NCBI GenBank assembly: GCA_020634455.1 | Contig: JACKBQ010000002.1 | Coordinates: 744,001 to 808,000, forward strand | DNA length: 64,000 bases | Direction: 5' to 3' | From: Ardenticatenaceae bacterium | GTDB taxonomy: Bacteria; Chloroflexota; Anaerolineae; Promineifilales; Promineifilaceae | Shown here: piece after piece, positions 17,209-24,060 of the stretch | Layout: the number at the start of each line of letters is the position of its first letter | Position numbering within the stretch: position 1 is the stretch's first letter | The notes under the pieces: model-generated | What the model was told of the DNA's origin: nothing | Databases searched by the model: none | The model's input: the letters and a program-made list of their open reading frames with translations, nothing else | Translations under genes and position numbers: made by a program

Positions 17209-17398
17209 TTTCTTGTTGTTTGCCCATGCACCAGGAGGGGTGTGCATCGAGCATACCAGTTTCTGCCAAAGGCCTGAGGAGGAGGGTGGCTTTCGCCGAC
17301 GGCTTAACTGTAAGCTCGACTAGCTTGTTCCAGTCGCGTTTCTCTCGTGCCAGTTTGGGGGAGGAGTTCTTTCCTCAAGCCTAAACTAATCGAGCCTG
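17173..17398 (-). ncRNA. Putative structured small RNA, unassigned class
   Basis: About 225 bases on the minus strand look like an RNA gene. The transcript would start near 17398, 6-7 bases after a promoter. GGCTTGAGGA (17381-17372) pairs over 10 bases, with one G-U, with TCCTCAGGCC (17280-17271). This encloses smaller helices, including GCTTA-cagt-TAAGC and GGC-GAAA-GCC. A second hairpin has ATGCAC/GTGCAT arms at 17226-17247. The end is an intrinsic terminator with a 12-base stem rich in G-U pairs, stable only as minus-strand RNA, and eight U residues. I compared it by memory with 6S, tmRNA, RNase P, SRP and common riboswitches and found no match. It lies upstream of the mrp operon in the same direction, so a cation-responsive element is possible, but the strong terminator favours an independent RNA. 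Confidence 0.55.
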
Positions 17399-17403
17399 AA
17401 CAT

Positions 17404-17432
17404 AGTTTACACAAGTTTTTTCGATTTGTCAC
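17404..17432 (-). promoter_or_regulatory. Promoter of the small RNA
   Basis: On the minus strand GTGACA (17432-17427) and TAAACT (17409-17404) are separated by exactly 17 bases. The predicted start falls at the first base of the structured RNA. The hexamers match the consensus at 5 of 6 and 4 of 6 positions. Confidence 0.55.
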
Positions 17433-17495
17433 GCCTTTTTTCGCACTTTCCCCCTTACTTTAGCACTAATTCGCACTTTTGTGCCTGAAAATTCA

Positions 17496-18185
17496 TTAAT
17501 TTGTGGCCAGGGCAATGAAATTGATAGCTAGTGAGACTTTTTCGCTGACATTAGCCACACCTGGGGCATTCGGGATTTGCAGTTGGAAGGCCCCTCGCTC
17601 AATTTGGGCTGTGGCCGAGCCCGTGAGTTGGGTACGGCCGTTTGCCATTACAGTCCCTTCAAAAATAACAGGTTGGGCAATATCGCGAATCTTCAATTCC
17701 CCTACAATCTCAATTGCAACTGATTCGTTTGCCACAAATTGTGCGGGCAAGCCACGAATTTCTGTTGGTGTAAAAGTGATAAATTCATTGGCTTCTGTAT
17801 CCAAAATAAAATTATGAATGGCGTTGTCCCGGAATTCGTTATCGGTGGCTAGCGTGCGGGCATTGATGGTGATGGGGCCAATTTGGCTGGCTTGTGGATT
17901 GGCAAAGTTGATGGCAATTTGTCCGGCTACATAACGACTGTTACCAGTGACTATTGTAGGCAATCCGCGCAAAACTTCATCTAGGACAAAAGTCACCTCG
18001 GATTCGGCCCCGTTTATTTCAAAAATAGTGTAGGTGGTTGAATCGCCTTCTAGTTGGATGGGAACGGCCGTTAATGGTTCAGTTGGGGTGCGGCTAGGTT
18101 GCAAAAACAGCGCCCACACCACGCCAATGAGCACAGCCCCCACACCCATCACAATAAGACCTCCAAGCAATGTTTTATCTCTCAT
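17496..18185 (-). CDS. YceI-like membrane-anchored protein
   Basis: A 229-residue protein with an N-terminal membrane anchor (residues about 7-27) and a C-terminal lipocalin-like YceI domain. Recognisable features are SEVTFVLDEVLRGLPTIVTGNS at the start of the domain, DNEFRDNAIHNFILDTEANEFITFTPTEI in the middle and GELKIRDIAQPVIFEGTV towards the end. YceI proteins bind long isoprenoid chains in the periplasm. Here the domain probably sits outside the membrane as an anchored protein. GAGGAAAG precedes the start at long spacing. It is a single-gene unit with no functional neighbours. Confidence 0.85.
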   Translation of the reverse strand: MRDKTLLGGLIVMGVGAVLIGVVWALFLQPSRTPTEPLTAVPIQLEGDSTTYTIFEINGAESEVTFVLDEVLRGLPTIVTGNSRYVAGQIAINFANPQASQIGPITINARTLATDNEFRDNAIHNFILDTEANEFITFTPTEIRGLPAQFVANESVAIEIVGELKIRDIAQPVIFEGTVMANGRTQLTGSATAQIERGAFQLQIPNAPGVANVSEKVSLAINFIALATN

Positions 18186-18246
18186 TCGTGTTGCTTTCCT
18201 CGTGTATACAGTTTATATTTGCTAAATAAACTCGCTGTTCATTGTA

Positions 18247-18275
18247 TAGACAGTCGGGAAAATATGCTTTATACT
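18247..18275 (+). promoter_or_regulatory. Promoter upstream of the ATP-grasp gene
   Basis: TAGACA (18247-18252) and TATACT (18270-18275) are separated by exactly 17 bases, matching the sigma-70 type consensus at 5 of 6 positions each. Transcription would start near 18282, only about 25 bases before a terminator-like hairpin. Confidence 0.65.
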
Positions 18276-18305
18276 GCTGACAAAATTAATCAAACATTTC
18301 AATGA

Positions 18306-18340
18306 CCCCATTTTCTGCCAGCAGGAGAAAATGGGGTTTT
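18306..18340 (+). terminator. Terminator or attenuator in the leader of the ATP-grasp gene
   Basis: Perfect 11-base arms CCCCATTTTCT (18306-18316) and AGAAAATGGGG (18326-18336) are followed by TTTTATAAT. It can only act on plus-strand transcripts, and the only visible source is the promoter 30 bases upstream. The gene starts at 18394, so this would be a transcription attenuator. Confidence 0.75.
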
Positions 18341-18393
18341 ATAATGGGTATTTCTATCAAGTTTACGCAAATTTGCGAGGGAAAAATTAGAAA

Positions 18394-19452
18394 ATGCGTG
18401 TTGCATTATTAGCAAATCTCAAAAAAAATGCACCTCATTGGCCGGGGATTTCCCCAGATTATTGGGACGACCTGGACAGCGAAGCGACAATTGAAGCGAT
18501 TATGGCTGCTTTGGCAAGCCAAGGACACGATGTAACTTTTGTTGAAGGTGATAGCCGCTTGGTGCAGGAGTTGCAAAAGCTTCAGCCAGATATATGTTTC
18601 AACATTTGTGAGGGGCATGTGGGTGATTCAAGAGAATCGCATGTGCCTGGTATATTGGAAATGTTGCGTTTGCCTTATACGGGGTCACGGGTGCTTACGT
18701 TAGCGTTGGCGTTGGATAAGCCAATGACCAAGCGCGTGCTTACTTATCATGATTTACCCACACCGGCTTTTCAGGTTTTTGAGCGAGTGCATGAACCGCT
18801 GGACCCTCAGATGAAGTTTCCGCTTTTTGTAAAGCCCAGTCGTGAGGGCACGGGGATGGGAGTAAGTAGTGAATCAATTGTGCAAGATGAGCCCCAGCTC
18901 CGCACCCAGCTGCGCCGCTTGTTTGAGCGGTATGACCAACCGGTTTTAGCAGAGCAATTTATTGATGGCCGGGAAATCACGGTTGGGGTGGTGGGCAACT
19001 TGACCACACCAGTTGCTTGGCGAGTGCCAGAAGATGAAGAAGCTCCCCGGTTGTCGCGTGGTTTGCACTTTTTGCCGCCGCTGGAGGTGGATATGAGTCG
19101 GTACCCTGCTGAAGAAGCGGGGGTTTACACCAGTCGCATTAAAACAGAGTTAGCTCATGAGTTTCATTATCTCTGTCCGGCTCCATTAACTGAAGAGCAG
19201 GTGGAAGATTTGAATTGGCTGACGGCCGCTACTTTTCGGGTGACGGGTTGCCTGGATGTGGCGCGGGTAGATTTTCGCCTGGATGCGCACGACAATAACA
19301 AGCCATATATTTTGGAAATTAATCCACTGCCAGGGCTGAATCCTGATTATTCGGATTTGTGTATTGAGGCCAAGGCTGAGGGCTTGACGTATGAGGCGTT
19401 GGTGAACCGCATTTTGGATGAGGCAGCCGAGCGGTATGGATTGGGGAGCTAA
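18394..19452 (+). CDS. ATP-grasp ligase, D-alanine-D-alanine ligase-like
   Basis: A 352-residue cytoplasmic enzyme of the ATP-grasp superfamily related to D-Ala-D-Ala ligases. The N-terminal pre-ATP-grasp domain shows DICFNICEGHVGDSRESHVPGILEML with the GxxGE-like core. The central domain has FPLFVKPSREGTGMGVSSESIV (ATP-binding Lys and glycine loop) and LAEQFIDGREITVGVVG. The C-terminal metal site is ILEINPLPGLNP, the family motif with Glu and Asn. Ligases of this branch often act on unknown amino acids or peptides, and no mur genes are nearby, so a peptidoglycan role is not assured. The start follows AGGGAAAAATTAGAAA. Its leader carries a promoter and an attenuator-like hairpin. Confidence 0.88.
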   Translation: MRVALLANLKKNAPHWPGISPDYWDDLDSEATIEAIMAALASQGHDVTFVEGDSRLVQELQKLQPDICFNICEGHVGDSRESHVPGILEMLRLPYTGSRVLTLALALDKPMTKRVLTYHDLPTPAFQVFERVHEPLDPQMKFPLFVKPSREGTGMGVSSESIVQDEPQLRTQLRRLFERYDQPVLAEQFIDGREITVGVVGNLTTPVAWRVPEDEEAPRLSRGLHFLPPLEVDMSRYPAEEAGVYTSRIKTELAHEFHYLCPAPLTEEQVEDLNWLTAATFRVTGCLDVARVDFRLDAHDNNKPYILEINPLPGLNPDYSDLCIEAKAEGLTYEALVNRILDEAAERYGLGS

Positions 19453-19463
19453 ATGAAGAAATT

Positions 19464-19501
19464 GCGTAATTGGGTAATTGTTGGCAATTACCCAATTACG
19501 C
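19464..19501 (+). terminator. Long perfect hairpin after the ATP-grasp gene
   Basis: Perfect 17-base arms, beginning GCGTAATTGGGTAATTG at 19464-19480 and closing at 19501 around a TTGG loop, start 12 bases after the stop codon. There is no T run, so it may be an mRNA-stabilising or REP-like hairpin shared with the convergent Crp/Fnr gene rather than a classic terminator. Confidence 0.7.
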
Positions 19502-19503
19502 GT

Positions 19504-20247
19504 TCAGGCTGTCACTTCGGCGCGAAGGGCGTCGGCGTCCAGAATGGTGATACGGCCGTATTCAAACCAGATCAGATATCGTTCTCGAAAGTCGCGCAGA
19601 ATTTTGTTGGTGCTTTCCCGTGTGGCACCGATGAGGCTGGCCAGGTTTGCCTGAGTTAGGGTCATGTCTATGATAACGCTCTCTGTTTCGATACGGCCGT
19701 AATCTTGTGCCAATTCCAACAATTTACGCGCCAGTCGCTGCGACACAGGCAGCGAAGCCAGGCTATCCATTTGCCGCGTGTTGTACCGTACCCGGTGTGT
19801 TAGCTCTTTCATAAAGTTGAGCGCCAACTGGGGAAAGCGCTGCATGTGCAGCCGAAAGCTTTCCCGACTGATGGTGTAGAGCAATGTTTCGTCCAGGGCA
19901 ACGGCCGTTGCCGAACGCGGCAGCCCATCAATCACCGCCAATTCCCCAAACATATCCCCCGGCCGACCAAACAAAATGACCGATGTTTCGCTGCCGTCTA
20001 ACCCATTGACGTAAATGCGCACTTGCCCCGCTTGCACCAGGTACAGCACTTGCCCCGGATCACCTTCGCGGAAGATAATCTCCCCTTGCCCAAATCGGCG
20101 CGGCTGCACGTCTTTGGCAATGGAGCGAAGCTGCTCTTGTGACAAGTCGTGAAATAGCGGAATTTCTTGTAAAAATCGAATCATGCTCATGGGCTGTTTT
20201 CCTCTTCGGAAAGATACTGCGGGCTGATAAATTGGTTGTAAGCTCAT
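19504..20247 (-). CDS. Crp/Fnr family transcriptional regulator
   Basis: A 247-residue regulator. The N-terminal cyclic-nucleotide-type sensory domain (LFHDLSQEQLRSIAKDVQPRRFGQGEIIFREGDPG, then GDMFGELAVIDGLPRSATAVAL) lacks the N-terminal cysteine cluster of Fnr, so it does not look like an Fe-S oxygen sensor. The C-terminal winged helix has TLTQANLASLIGATRESTNKILRDF as helix-turn-helix. I chose ATG 20247 because GGGAGGT lies at normal spacing; ATG 20253 is too close to it, and ATG codons near 20190 are also possible. It sits downstream of a DUF3307 gene with a 9-base-arm inverted repeat between them, a possible autoregulatory site. The effector is unknown. Confidence 0.9.
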   Translation of the reverse strand: MSLQPIYQPAVSFRRGKQPMSMIRFLQEIPLFHDLSQEQLRSIAKDVQPRRFGQGEIIFREGDPGQVLYLVQAGQVRIYVNGLDGSETSVILFGRPGDMFGELAVIDGLPRSATAVALDETLLYTISRESFRLHMQRFPQLALNFMKELTHRVRYNTRQMDSLASLPVSQRLARKLLELAQDYGRIETESVIIDMTLTQANLASLIGATRESTNKILRDFRERYLIWFEYGRITILDADALRAEVTA

Positions 20248-20274
20248 TTTCATACCTCCCGAAAAGAGTTTAGC

Positions 20275-20300
20275 GGCCACAACTTATGAAGGTTGTGGCC
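20275..20300. promoter_or_regulatory. Inverted repeat upstream of the Crp/Fnr gene
   Basis: GGCCACAAC (20275-20283) and GTTGTGGCC (20292-20300) form perfect 9-base arms 28 bases before the chosen start of the regulator. Without a T run it is more likely an operator or weak hairpin than a terminator of the upstream DUF3307 gene. Confidence 0.4.
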
Positions 20301-20306
20301 GATGCT

Positions 20307-20996
20307 TTAAACAAGGTGGAACAAAAGGCCAACGGATACGGCCAGTATGATGCTGACGAGCAGTTCGGCCAGATAGACTGGCGCAATTTCATCATCGGCT
20401 ACCTGAGGCCACTCCATGAGCAGCCGGGGCAAGATGACCAGTGGCACCAGCAAGTATTGCCCGACTGCCACAAAAGTAGTCATCAACAGGCGTTCCAAAA
20501 TGCCTAAATATTTGCTGGAATCGCCGAACTGAGGTGCGACACCCTGTACTAAGCCATAGGCCGTAAATTTAACCAGTACCCAGGCGGGCATCGTGACAAA
20601 TGCGTAACCCAGCAGGTAAATAAGCAGCAGGTCGCTTTGCAACAGGTGCCGCCCTGTTTGAATGAGCGCAGCTAAATCCAGGTAGCCTCCGCCGACCAAA
20701 GCTAGCGTAATTACAAAAAAATGGGCGACCTGATCCAGAGTGAAGCGGGCCAACTCTGGGATGGGTAGCTTCACTCGCAGTTGAACGGCGTCAATTAGAA
20801 AATGGACAATCCCGATGGTCACCACCCAGGGCCACCAGCCGGGATTAAAAGGCAAAATGCACAGCCAGGTGATGACGAAGACGATCAGGCAATGCACAAT
20901 CACGCCTGACAAGGCGCGGCTTTTCCAAGCAGCCAGGCTGTTCCATTGAAGTATGTAGTCTCCGATGAGATGGGCAAGAAACATAGCAATGATCAT
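20307..20996 (-). CDS. DUF3307 family membrane protein
   Basis: A 229-residue protein with six or so hydrophobic helices. The N-terminus MIIAMFLAHLIGDYILQW followed by GIVHFLIDAVQLRVK is the DUF3307 signature. The function of the family is unknown; some members are fused or adjacent to regulatory proteins. AGGAGATC lies upstream of the start. It may be co-transcribed with the Crp/Fnr regulator 60 bases downstream. Confidence 0.8.
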   Translation of the reverse strand: MIIAMFLAHLIGDYILQWNSLAAWKSRALSGVIVHCLIVFVITWLCILPFNPGWWPWVVTIGIVHFLIDAVQLRVKLPIPELARFTLDQVAHFFVITLALVGGGYLDLAALIQTGRHLLQSDLLLIYLLGYAFVTMPAWVLVKFTAYGLVQGVAPQFGDSSKYLGILERLLMTTFVAVGQYLLVPLVILPRLLMEWPQVADDEIAPVYLAELLVSIILAVSVGLLFHLV

Positions 20997-21341
20997 GATT
21001 GATCTCCTGTAATTTGGATTTTATTTAGAAAGGGTGTATTGTCTGTTTAGGGGTTGACAATGTGCCCGTTTGCTAACCTACTCATACCATAATTGATCTG
21101 GTGTGGGTGCGCTGTGAGATTTTTCACACGGCCGAATAAACCTGGTAATTTTAGGGGAACGGCCGTTTCATCCTAGTCTAAAAATTACTTATCGGACACC
21201 AACCGTCTTTCGGTAATGTGGTGTCATGGGGCTGAATGTCAATTGTCACAAAAAGCTAATGACAAATGTCACTATTGGTTGATGGGTAGCTCGGTAAAAT
21301 CAGGCCAGTCAAGATGTGGAGTTTTTAGGTCAACAATATCT
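20997..21341. other. Intergenic regulatory region before the Rrf2 gene
   Basis: About 345 bases between divergent genes. It holds an isolated TTGACA at 21054-21059 without a matching -10, one ACGGCCGT at about 21161, an inverted repeat of GACACCA and TGGTGTC around 21195-21225, and a cluster of TGTCA half-sites at 21237-21271 described separately. Confidence 0.45.
21237..21271. promoter_or_regulatory. TGTCA/TGACA half-site cluster
   Basis: TGTCAATTGTCA (21237-21248) is a direct repeat of TGTCA, and TGACAAATGTCA (21260-21271) is an inverted repeat with a 2-base centre. The set lies 70-105 bases before the Rrf2 start and could be an operator for this regulator or for the nearby Crp/Fnr protein. 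Confidence 0.4.
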
Positions 21342-21845
21342 ATGTTTCAAATTAGTCGGCGCGTAGATTACGCGGTACGAATTATGATTGAATTGGGGAT
21401 GCAGCCTGAGGGGGTGCTCCTTTCGGCGCGTCGCCTTTCGGCGAAGACGGCCGTTCCCAAAGCATTTCTCCACAAAATTACGGCCGATCTGGTGCGGGCG
21501 GGGCTAATCCTGACTCAAACCGGCCCATCTGGCGGCCTGGCCCTGCAAAAACCTGCAAACGATGTGTCTTTGTTGGATGTCGTTGAAGCGATTGATGGAC
21601 CTGTGTGTTTAAATATTTGCCTGGTGCGTCCCCAGGAGTGCAATCGTGATCGTTTTTGCCCAGGCCATGAGGTATGGGGCAAGCTACAATTGCTGGTTGT
21701 TAACGAACTCCGTAAGGCGATCTTGGCTGATTTGGTTGAAGAAGCCTGGCGGCTGCAAAAAAATCCGCGATCAAAGCTGATTGACTTTCCTTATGTGCAG
21801 GAAGAGGCAAAAAATGGCGCTACCCAGAAGGAACAAATAAACTGA
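21342..21845 (+). CDS. Rrf2 family transcriptional regulator, probably Fe-S type
   Basis: A 167-residue winged-helix regulator. The start is ATG 21342, giving the canonical N-terminus MFQISRRVDYAVRIMIELG; upstream in-frame codons add unrelated residues. The recognition region is LSARRLSAKTAVPKAFLHKITADLVRAGL. Residues near 90 read CLNICLVRPQECNRDRFCPGH: four Cys plus a His, with the last spacing C-x5-C-x2-H as in IscR and an extra upstream pair. It is therefore likely to bind an Fe-S cluster and sense nitric oxide, oxygen or iron, as NsrR and IscR do. It overlaps the first SCO1 gene by one base (TGATG) and heads the ba3 oxidase cluster, which it probably controls. Confidence 0.88.
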   Translation: MFQISRRVDYAVRIMIELGMQPEGVLLSARRLSAKTAVPKAFLHKITADLVRAGLILTQTGPSGGLALQKPANDVSLLDVVEAIDGPVCLNICLVRPQECNRDRFCPGHEVWGKLQLLVVNELRKAILADLVEEAWRLQKNPRSKLIDFPYVQEEAKNGATQKEQIN

Positions 21846-22549
21846 TGGCAGCCACTGTTCCTGCGGCAAGTGTGCCCCGCAAATCGTCTGGTATGTTGAT
21901 TTGGCGGCTATTTTTCGGCATTTTTGGGTTGTTGTCTGCTGGGGTAATTTGGTTTTCTACGGCAAGACCTATTACAGTGCTGCCCCGTATTACATTGGCA
22001 CCAGGTTTTTATTTTGCGGACCAAACTGGGGCAAAGTTCACCAGCGAAGATTTGCGCGGTCAGATTGCGCTTTATAACTTTACTTATACCCACTGCACTG
22101 GCTCTTGTGCCCAGACGAGCCCGGTGATGGCCCAAGTTCAGGCACGGCTGCCGCAAATATCTTCTTCAGTGCCGCTGAAGTTGGTTACGTTTTCTATTGA
22201 TCCAACCCAGGATGATGCGGCCGCGTTAGCGGCTTATGCAGATGGGTTGGGGGCGGATACGGCCGTATGGCACTTTGCTACTGGCGGCGAACAGCAACTA
22301 AAATCTGTGATTGGCGGCGGGTTTAGTGTTTTTTACAAAGCGCAGGAAGATGGCAGTTTTAAGCTAGACCCTGCATTTTTTTTGGTGGATGGCAATGGGG
22401 TAATTCGGGCTGAGTACCGTACCGATGCACCGGACATTGAAATTATTATGCGCGATTATGGGTTACTGGCCGCTGAAGTTGATCACAGCGAAGGCATTTA
22501 TCGTTTTGCCTACGAAGCCGCCCATCTTTTTTCCTGCTATCCACGCTAG
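21845..22549 (+). CDS. SCO1/SenC family copper chaperone (first copy)
   Basis: A 234-residue protein with one N-terminal membrane helix and a thioredoxin-fold domain facing outwards. The copper-binding motif is HCTGSCAQTSP (CxxxC). SCO proteins deliver copper to, or reduce, the CuA site of cytochrome oxidase subunit II. The gene is translationally coupled to the Rrf2 regulator. It is more divergent from the SCO consensus than the second copy, with ADGLGADTAVWHFATG containing an ACGGCCGT-encoded TAV. Two SCO copies may split CuA insertion and disulfide reduction. Confidence 0.9.
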   Translation: MAATVPAASVPRKSSGMLIWRLFFGIFGLLSAGVIWFSTARPITVLPRITLAPGFYFADQTGAKFTSEDLRGQIALYNFTYTHCTGSCAQTSPVMAQVQARLPQISSSVPLKLVTFSIDPTQDDAAALAAYADGLGADTAVWHFATGGEQQLKSVIGGGFSVFYKAQEDGSFKLDPAFFLVDGNGVIRAEYRTDAPDIEIIMRDYGLLAAEVDHSEGIYRFAYEAAHLFSCYPR

Positions 22550-22550
22550 T

Positions 22551-22656
22551 ACAGTCCGGCGGAAGTCCGTAATGGGTTATTATGTCGAGTGCGCCGGACT
22601 GTTTAAGTATTGCGCCGCCGCCAATAACTTTATGCTAACTTTTGGAGCGCAATACT
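22551..22656 (+). repeat. Two consecutive hairpins between the SCO1 genes
   Basis: ACAGTCCGGCG (22551-22561) pairs with CGCCGGACTGT (22592-22602), and AGTATTGCGC (22606-22615) pairs with GCGCAATACT (22647-22656). Each loop is about 30 bases. They start right after the first SCO1 stop and end about 20 bases before the second SCO1 start. Confidence 0.75.
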
Positions 22657-22677
22657 AGGCAACCGGAAAGGATCAGA

Positions 22678-23331
22678 ATGACCGAAACAACGAACGATGA
22701 ACAGATTAAAGCGCCCTTCTGGAAGTCCCAGCTTTTTCGGTTGGCTTTAATTGGCTTGGGAATTGGCGTTGGGATAGGGGCGCTATTTTTGGCGATACGG
22801 CCGTTGTTCGGCCCCTCTGAATGGCATGGTATGGAGATTCAGGCGAGCCAGCCTGTAACCAATTTCACCCTAACAGGTCCTGGCGAGCAACCAGTCAGCC
22901 TGGTGGATTACCGGGGGGAAGTGGTAATGCTCTATTTTGGTTACACGTTTTGCCCCGATGTTTGCCCGGCTACTATGGTTGAGCTGCGCGACGCAATGGA
23001 AATTTTAGGCAAACGAGCCGAAGATGTGCAGGTCATGATGATTTCTGTAGATCCAGAGCGTGATACGCCAGAGATATTGGAAGCGTATCTGGCTCATTTT
23101 GATGAATCATTTATTGGCTTAACAGGCACGACTGACGAAATAATGGCGGTTACTGCCCCTATGGGTATTTTTTTTGAGCGGCATGAAGGGAGTGCAGCAT
23201 CGGGCTACCTTGTTGATCATACCGCCACAGTAGCTGTGCTGGATAAGGAAGGTAAATTACGTCTCATTTATCCTTTTGGTATTACGGGTGCAGAGATGGC
23301 AGCTGACCTAAAATATCTGGTTCGGGAATAA
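22678..23331 (+). CDS. SCO1/SenC family copper chaperone (second copy)
   Basis: A 217-residue protein with a single N-terminal membrane helix and the classic SCO features: GYTFCPDVCPATM (CxxxC copper ligands), MMISVDPERDTPE, and a conserved His in VDHTATVAVLDKEG. I chose ATG 22678, preceded by GGAAAGGATC. It lies between the first SCO1 gene and the oxidase subunits, and its product is probably the main CuA-site copper chaperone for the ba3 oxidase. Confidence 0.93.
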   Translation: MTETTNDEQIKAPFWKSQLFRLALIGLGIGVGIGALFLAIRPLFGPSEWHGMEIQASQPVTNFTLTGPGEQPVSLVDYRGEVVMLYFGYTFCPDVCPATMVELRDAMEILGKRAEDVQVMMISVDPERDTPEILEAYLAHFDESFIGLTGTTDEIMAVTAPMGIFFERHEGSAASGYLVDHTATVAVLDKEGKLRLIYPFGITGAEMAADLKYLVRE

Positions 23332-23444
23332 GTTTTATTTGCTTCAATACTGACTTTTGCGATAGATGGCGAACTCGCGCAGGAGCAGTTGATATTATTG
23401 TGTGGGCACTTAAGTGTGCTCTCCACTTCTGAAGGAGGTTTTTG

Positions 23445-23573
23445 ATGGAAAAGGATAAGAAGTACAAAGCGCCGCAAGGTACTGTGGCACTCGTCATTTT
23501 GTACGTTCTCCTCATTATTGCTTTGTGGGGAAGTGCTTATCTGACGATGCTAGCAAGAGGGGTGACCGTATGA
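23445..23573 (+). CDS. cbaD: ba3-type cytochrome c oxidase small subunit IIa
   Basis: A 42-residue single-helix protein of the type commonly missed by gene callers. ATG 23445 follows AAGGAGGTTTTTG. The product begins MEKDKKYKAPQGTVALVILY and has one hydrophobic helix (residues about 13-36). Its stop overlaps the start of subunit II by 4 bases (ATGA). In Thermus ba3 oxidase a subunit of this size, IIa, replaces one helix of subunit II, and its gene sits just before subunit II as here. The assignment rests on position, size and topology. Confidence 0.82.
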   Translation: MEKDKKYKAPQGTVALVILYVLLIIALWGSAYLTMLARGVTV

Positions 23574-24058
23574 TTCACATAGATTCTCGTGAACGCAATT
23601 TCATTATTGGCACCACCATTTTGCTGCTGATATTTGGAACGGCCGTTTTGGTGAGCAGCTTTTCATTTGGCTTTCAGGTGCCTGCACCCGTAGAGCGAAT
23701 TGACCCGAAGCTTGTTGCTACACCAGGCCAATCCCCTTGGGGTGACCCGGTGGAAGAACGTGTACGGGAACTGGCTCCGAACAAGTATGAAGTATACATA
23801 CTTGCCCAGGCCTGGAACTACACGCCACGCGAAATTCGGGTTCCAGTTGGTTCCACGGTCACATTCATGGTAACCAGCAAGGATGTTCAACACGGTTTTC
23901 GGTTGGATGGCACCAATGTCAATATGATGGTGTTGCCGGGTGAAGTGTCAAAGTTAACGGCCACTTTTGATGAAGCCGGCACATACAATTTTGTCTGCCA
24001 TGAATATTGTGGTGTTGGTCATCATACAATGTATGGTCAGCTCATTGTGGAGCCATAG
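23570..24058 (+). CDS. cbaB: Cytochrome c oxidase subunit II (CuA subunit, ba3 type)
   Basis: A 162-residue subunit with one N-terminal membrane helix and an external cupredoxin domain. CuA ligands are visible as the His in DVQHGF and in CHEYCGVGHHTM (two Cys, His, Met). The single helix, rather than two, is typical of ba3-type oxidases and agrees with the presence of subunit IIa. The start ATG 23570 overlaps the subunit IIa stop. The next gene, heme O synthase, begins 3 bases after its stop. Confidence 0.95.
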   Translation: MIHIDSRERNFIIGTTILLLIFGTAVLVSSFSFGFQVPAPVERIDPKLVATPGQSPWGDPVEERVRELAPNKYEVYILAQAWNYTPREIRVPVGSTVTFMVTSKDVQHGFRLDGTNVNMMVLPGEVSKLTATFDEAGTYNFVCHEYCGVGHHTMYGQLIVEP

Positions 24059-24060
24059 TT

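Larger units (their letters stand above)
16943..17495. other. Long intergenic region with RNA signals
   Basis: About 550 bases without a convincing protein gene. Reading on the minus strand it holds, in order, a promoter at 17404-17432, a structured RNA ending at a terminator near 17173, a second possible promoter near 17128-17156, a second terminator at 17021-17065, and about 80 bases of mrp leader. A 128-codon plus-strand open frame across it has no protein-like features. Confidence 0.6.

Noticed and set aside
16998..17384. 128-codon plus-strand open frame
   Set aside because: It runs across the small RNA and two terminator stems, has no ribosome site and mixed, unlikely composition. The RNA interpretation explains the region better.
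17173..17398. Small RNA as RNase P, 6S, tmRNA, SRP or a common riboswitch
   Set aside because: GAGGAAAG and GCAGAAA words recall RNase P, but the length is too short and the other conserved blocks are missing. No long single-hairpin shape for 6S, no tRNA-like ends for tmRNA, and no motif of the cobalamin, SAM, TPP, lysine, c-di-GMP, c-di-AMP or Mn2+ riboswitches.
21054..21059. TTGACA upstream of the Rrf2 gene
   Set aside because: Spacing to TACTCA or TAACCT is wrong and the match is poor.
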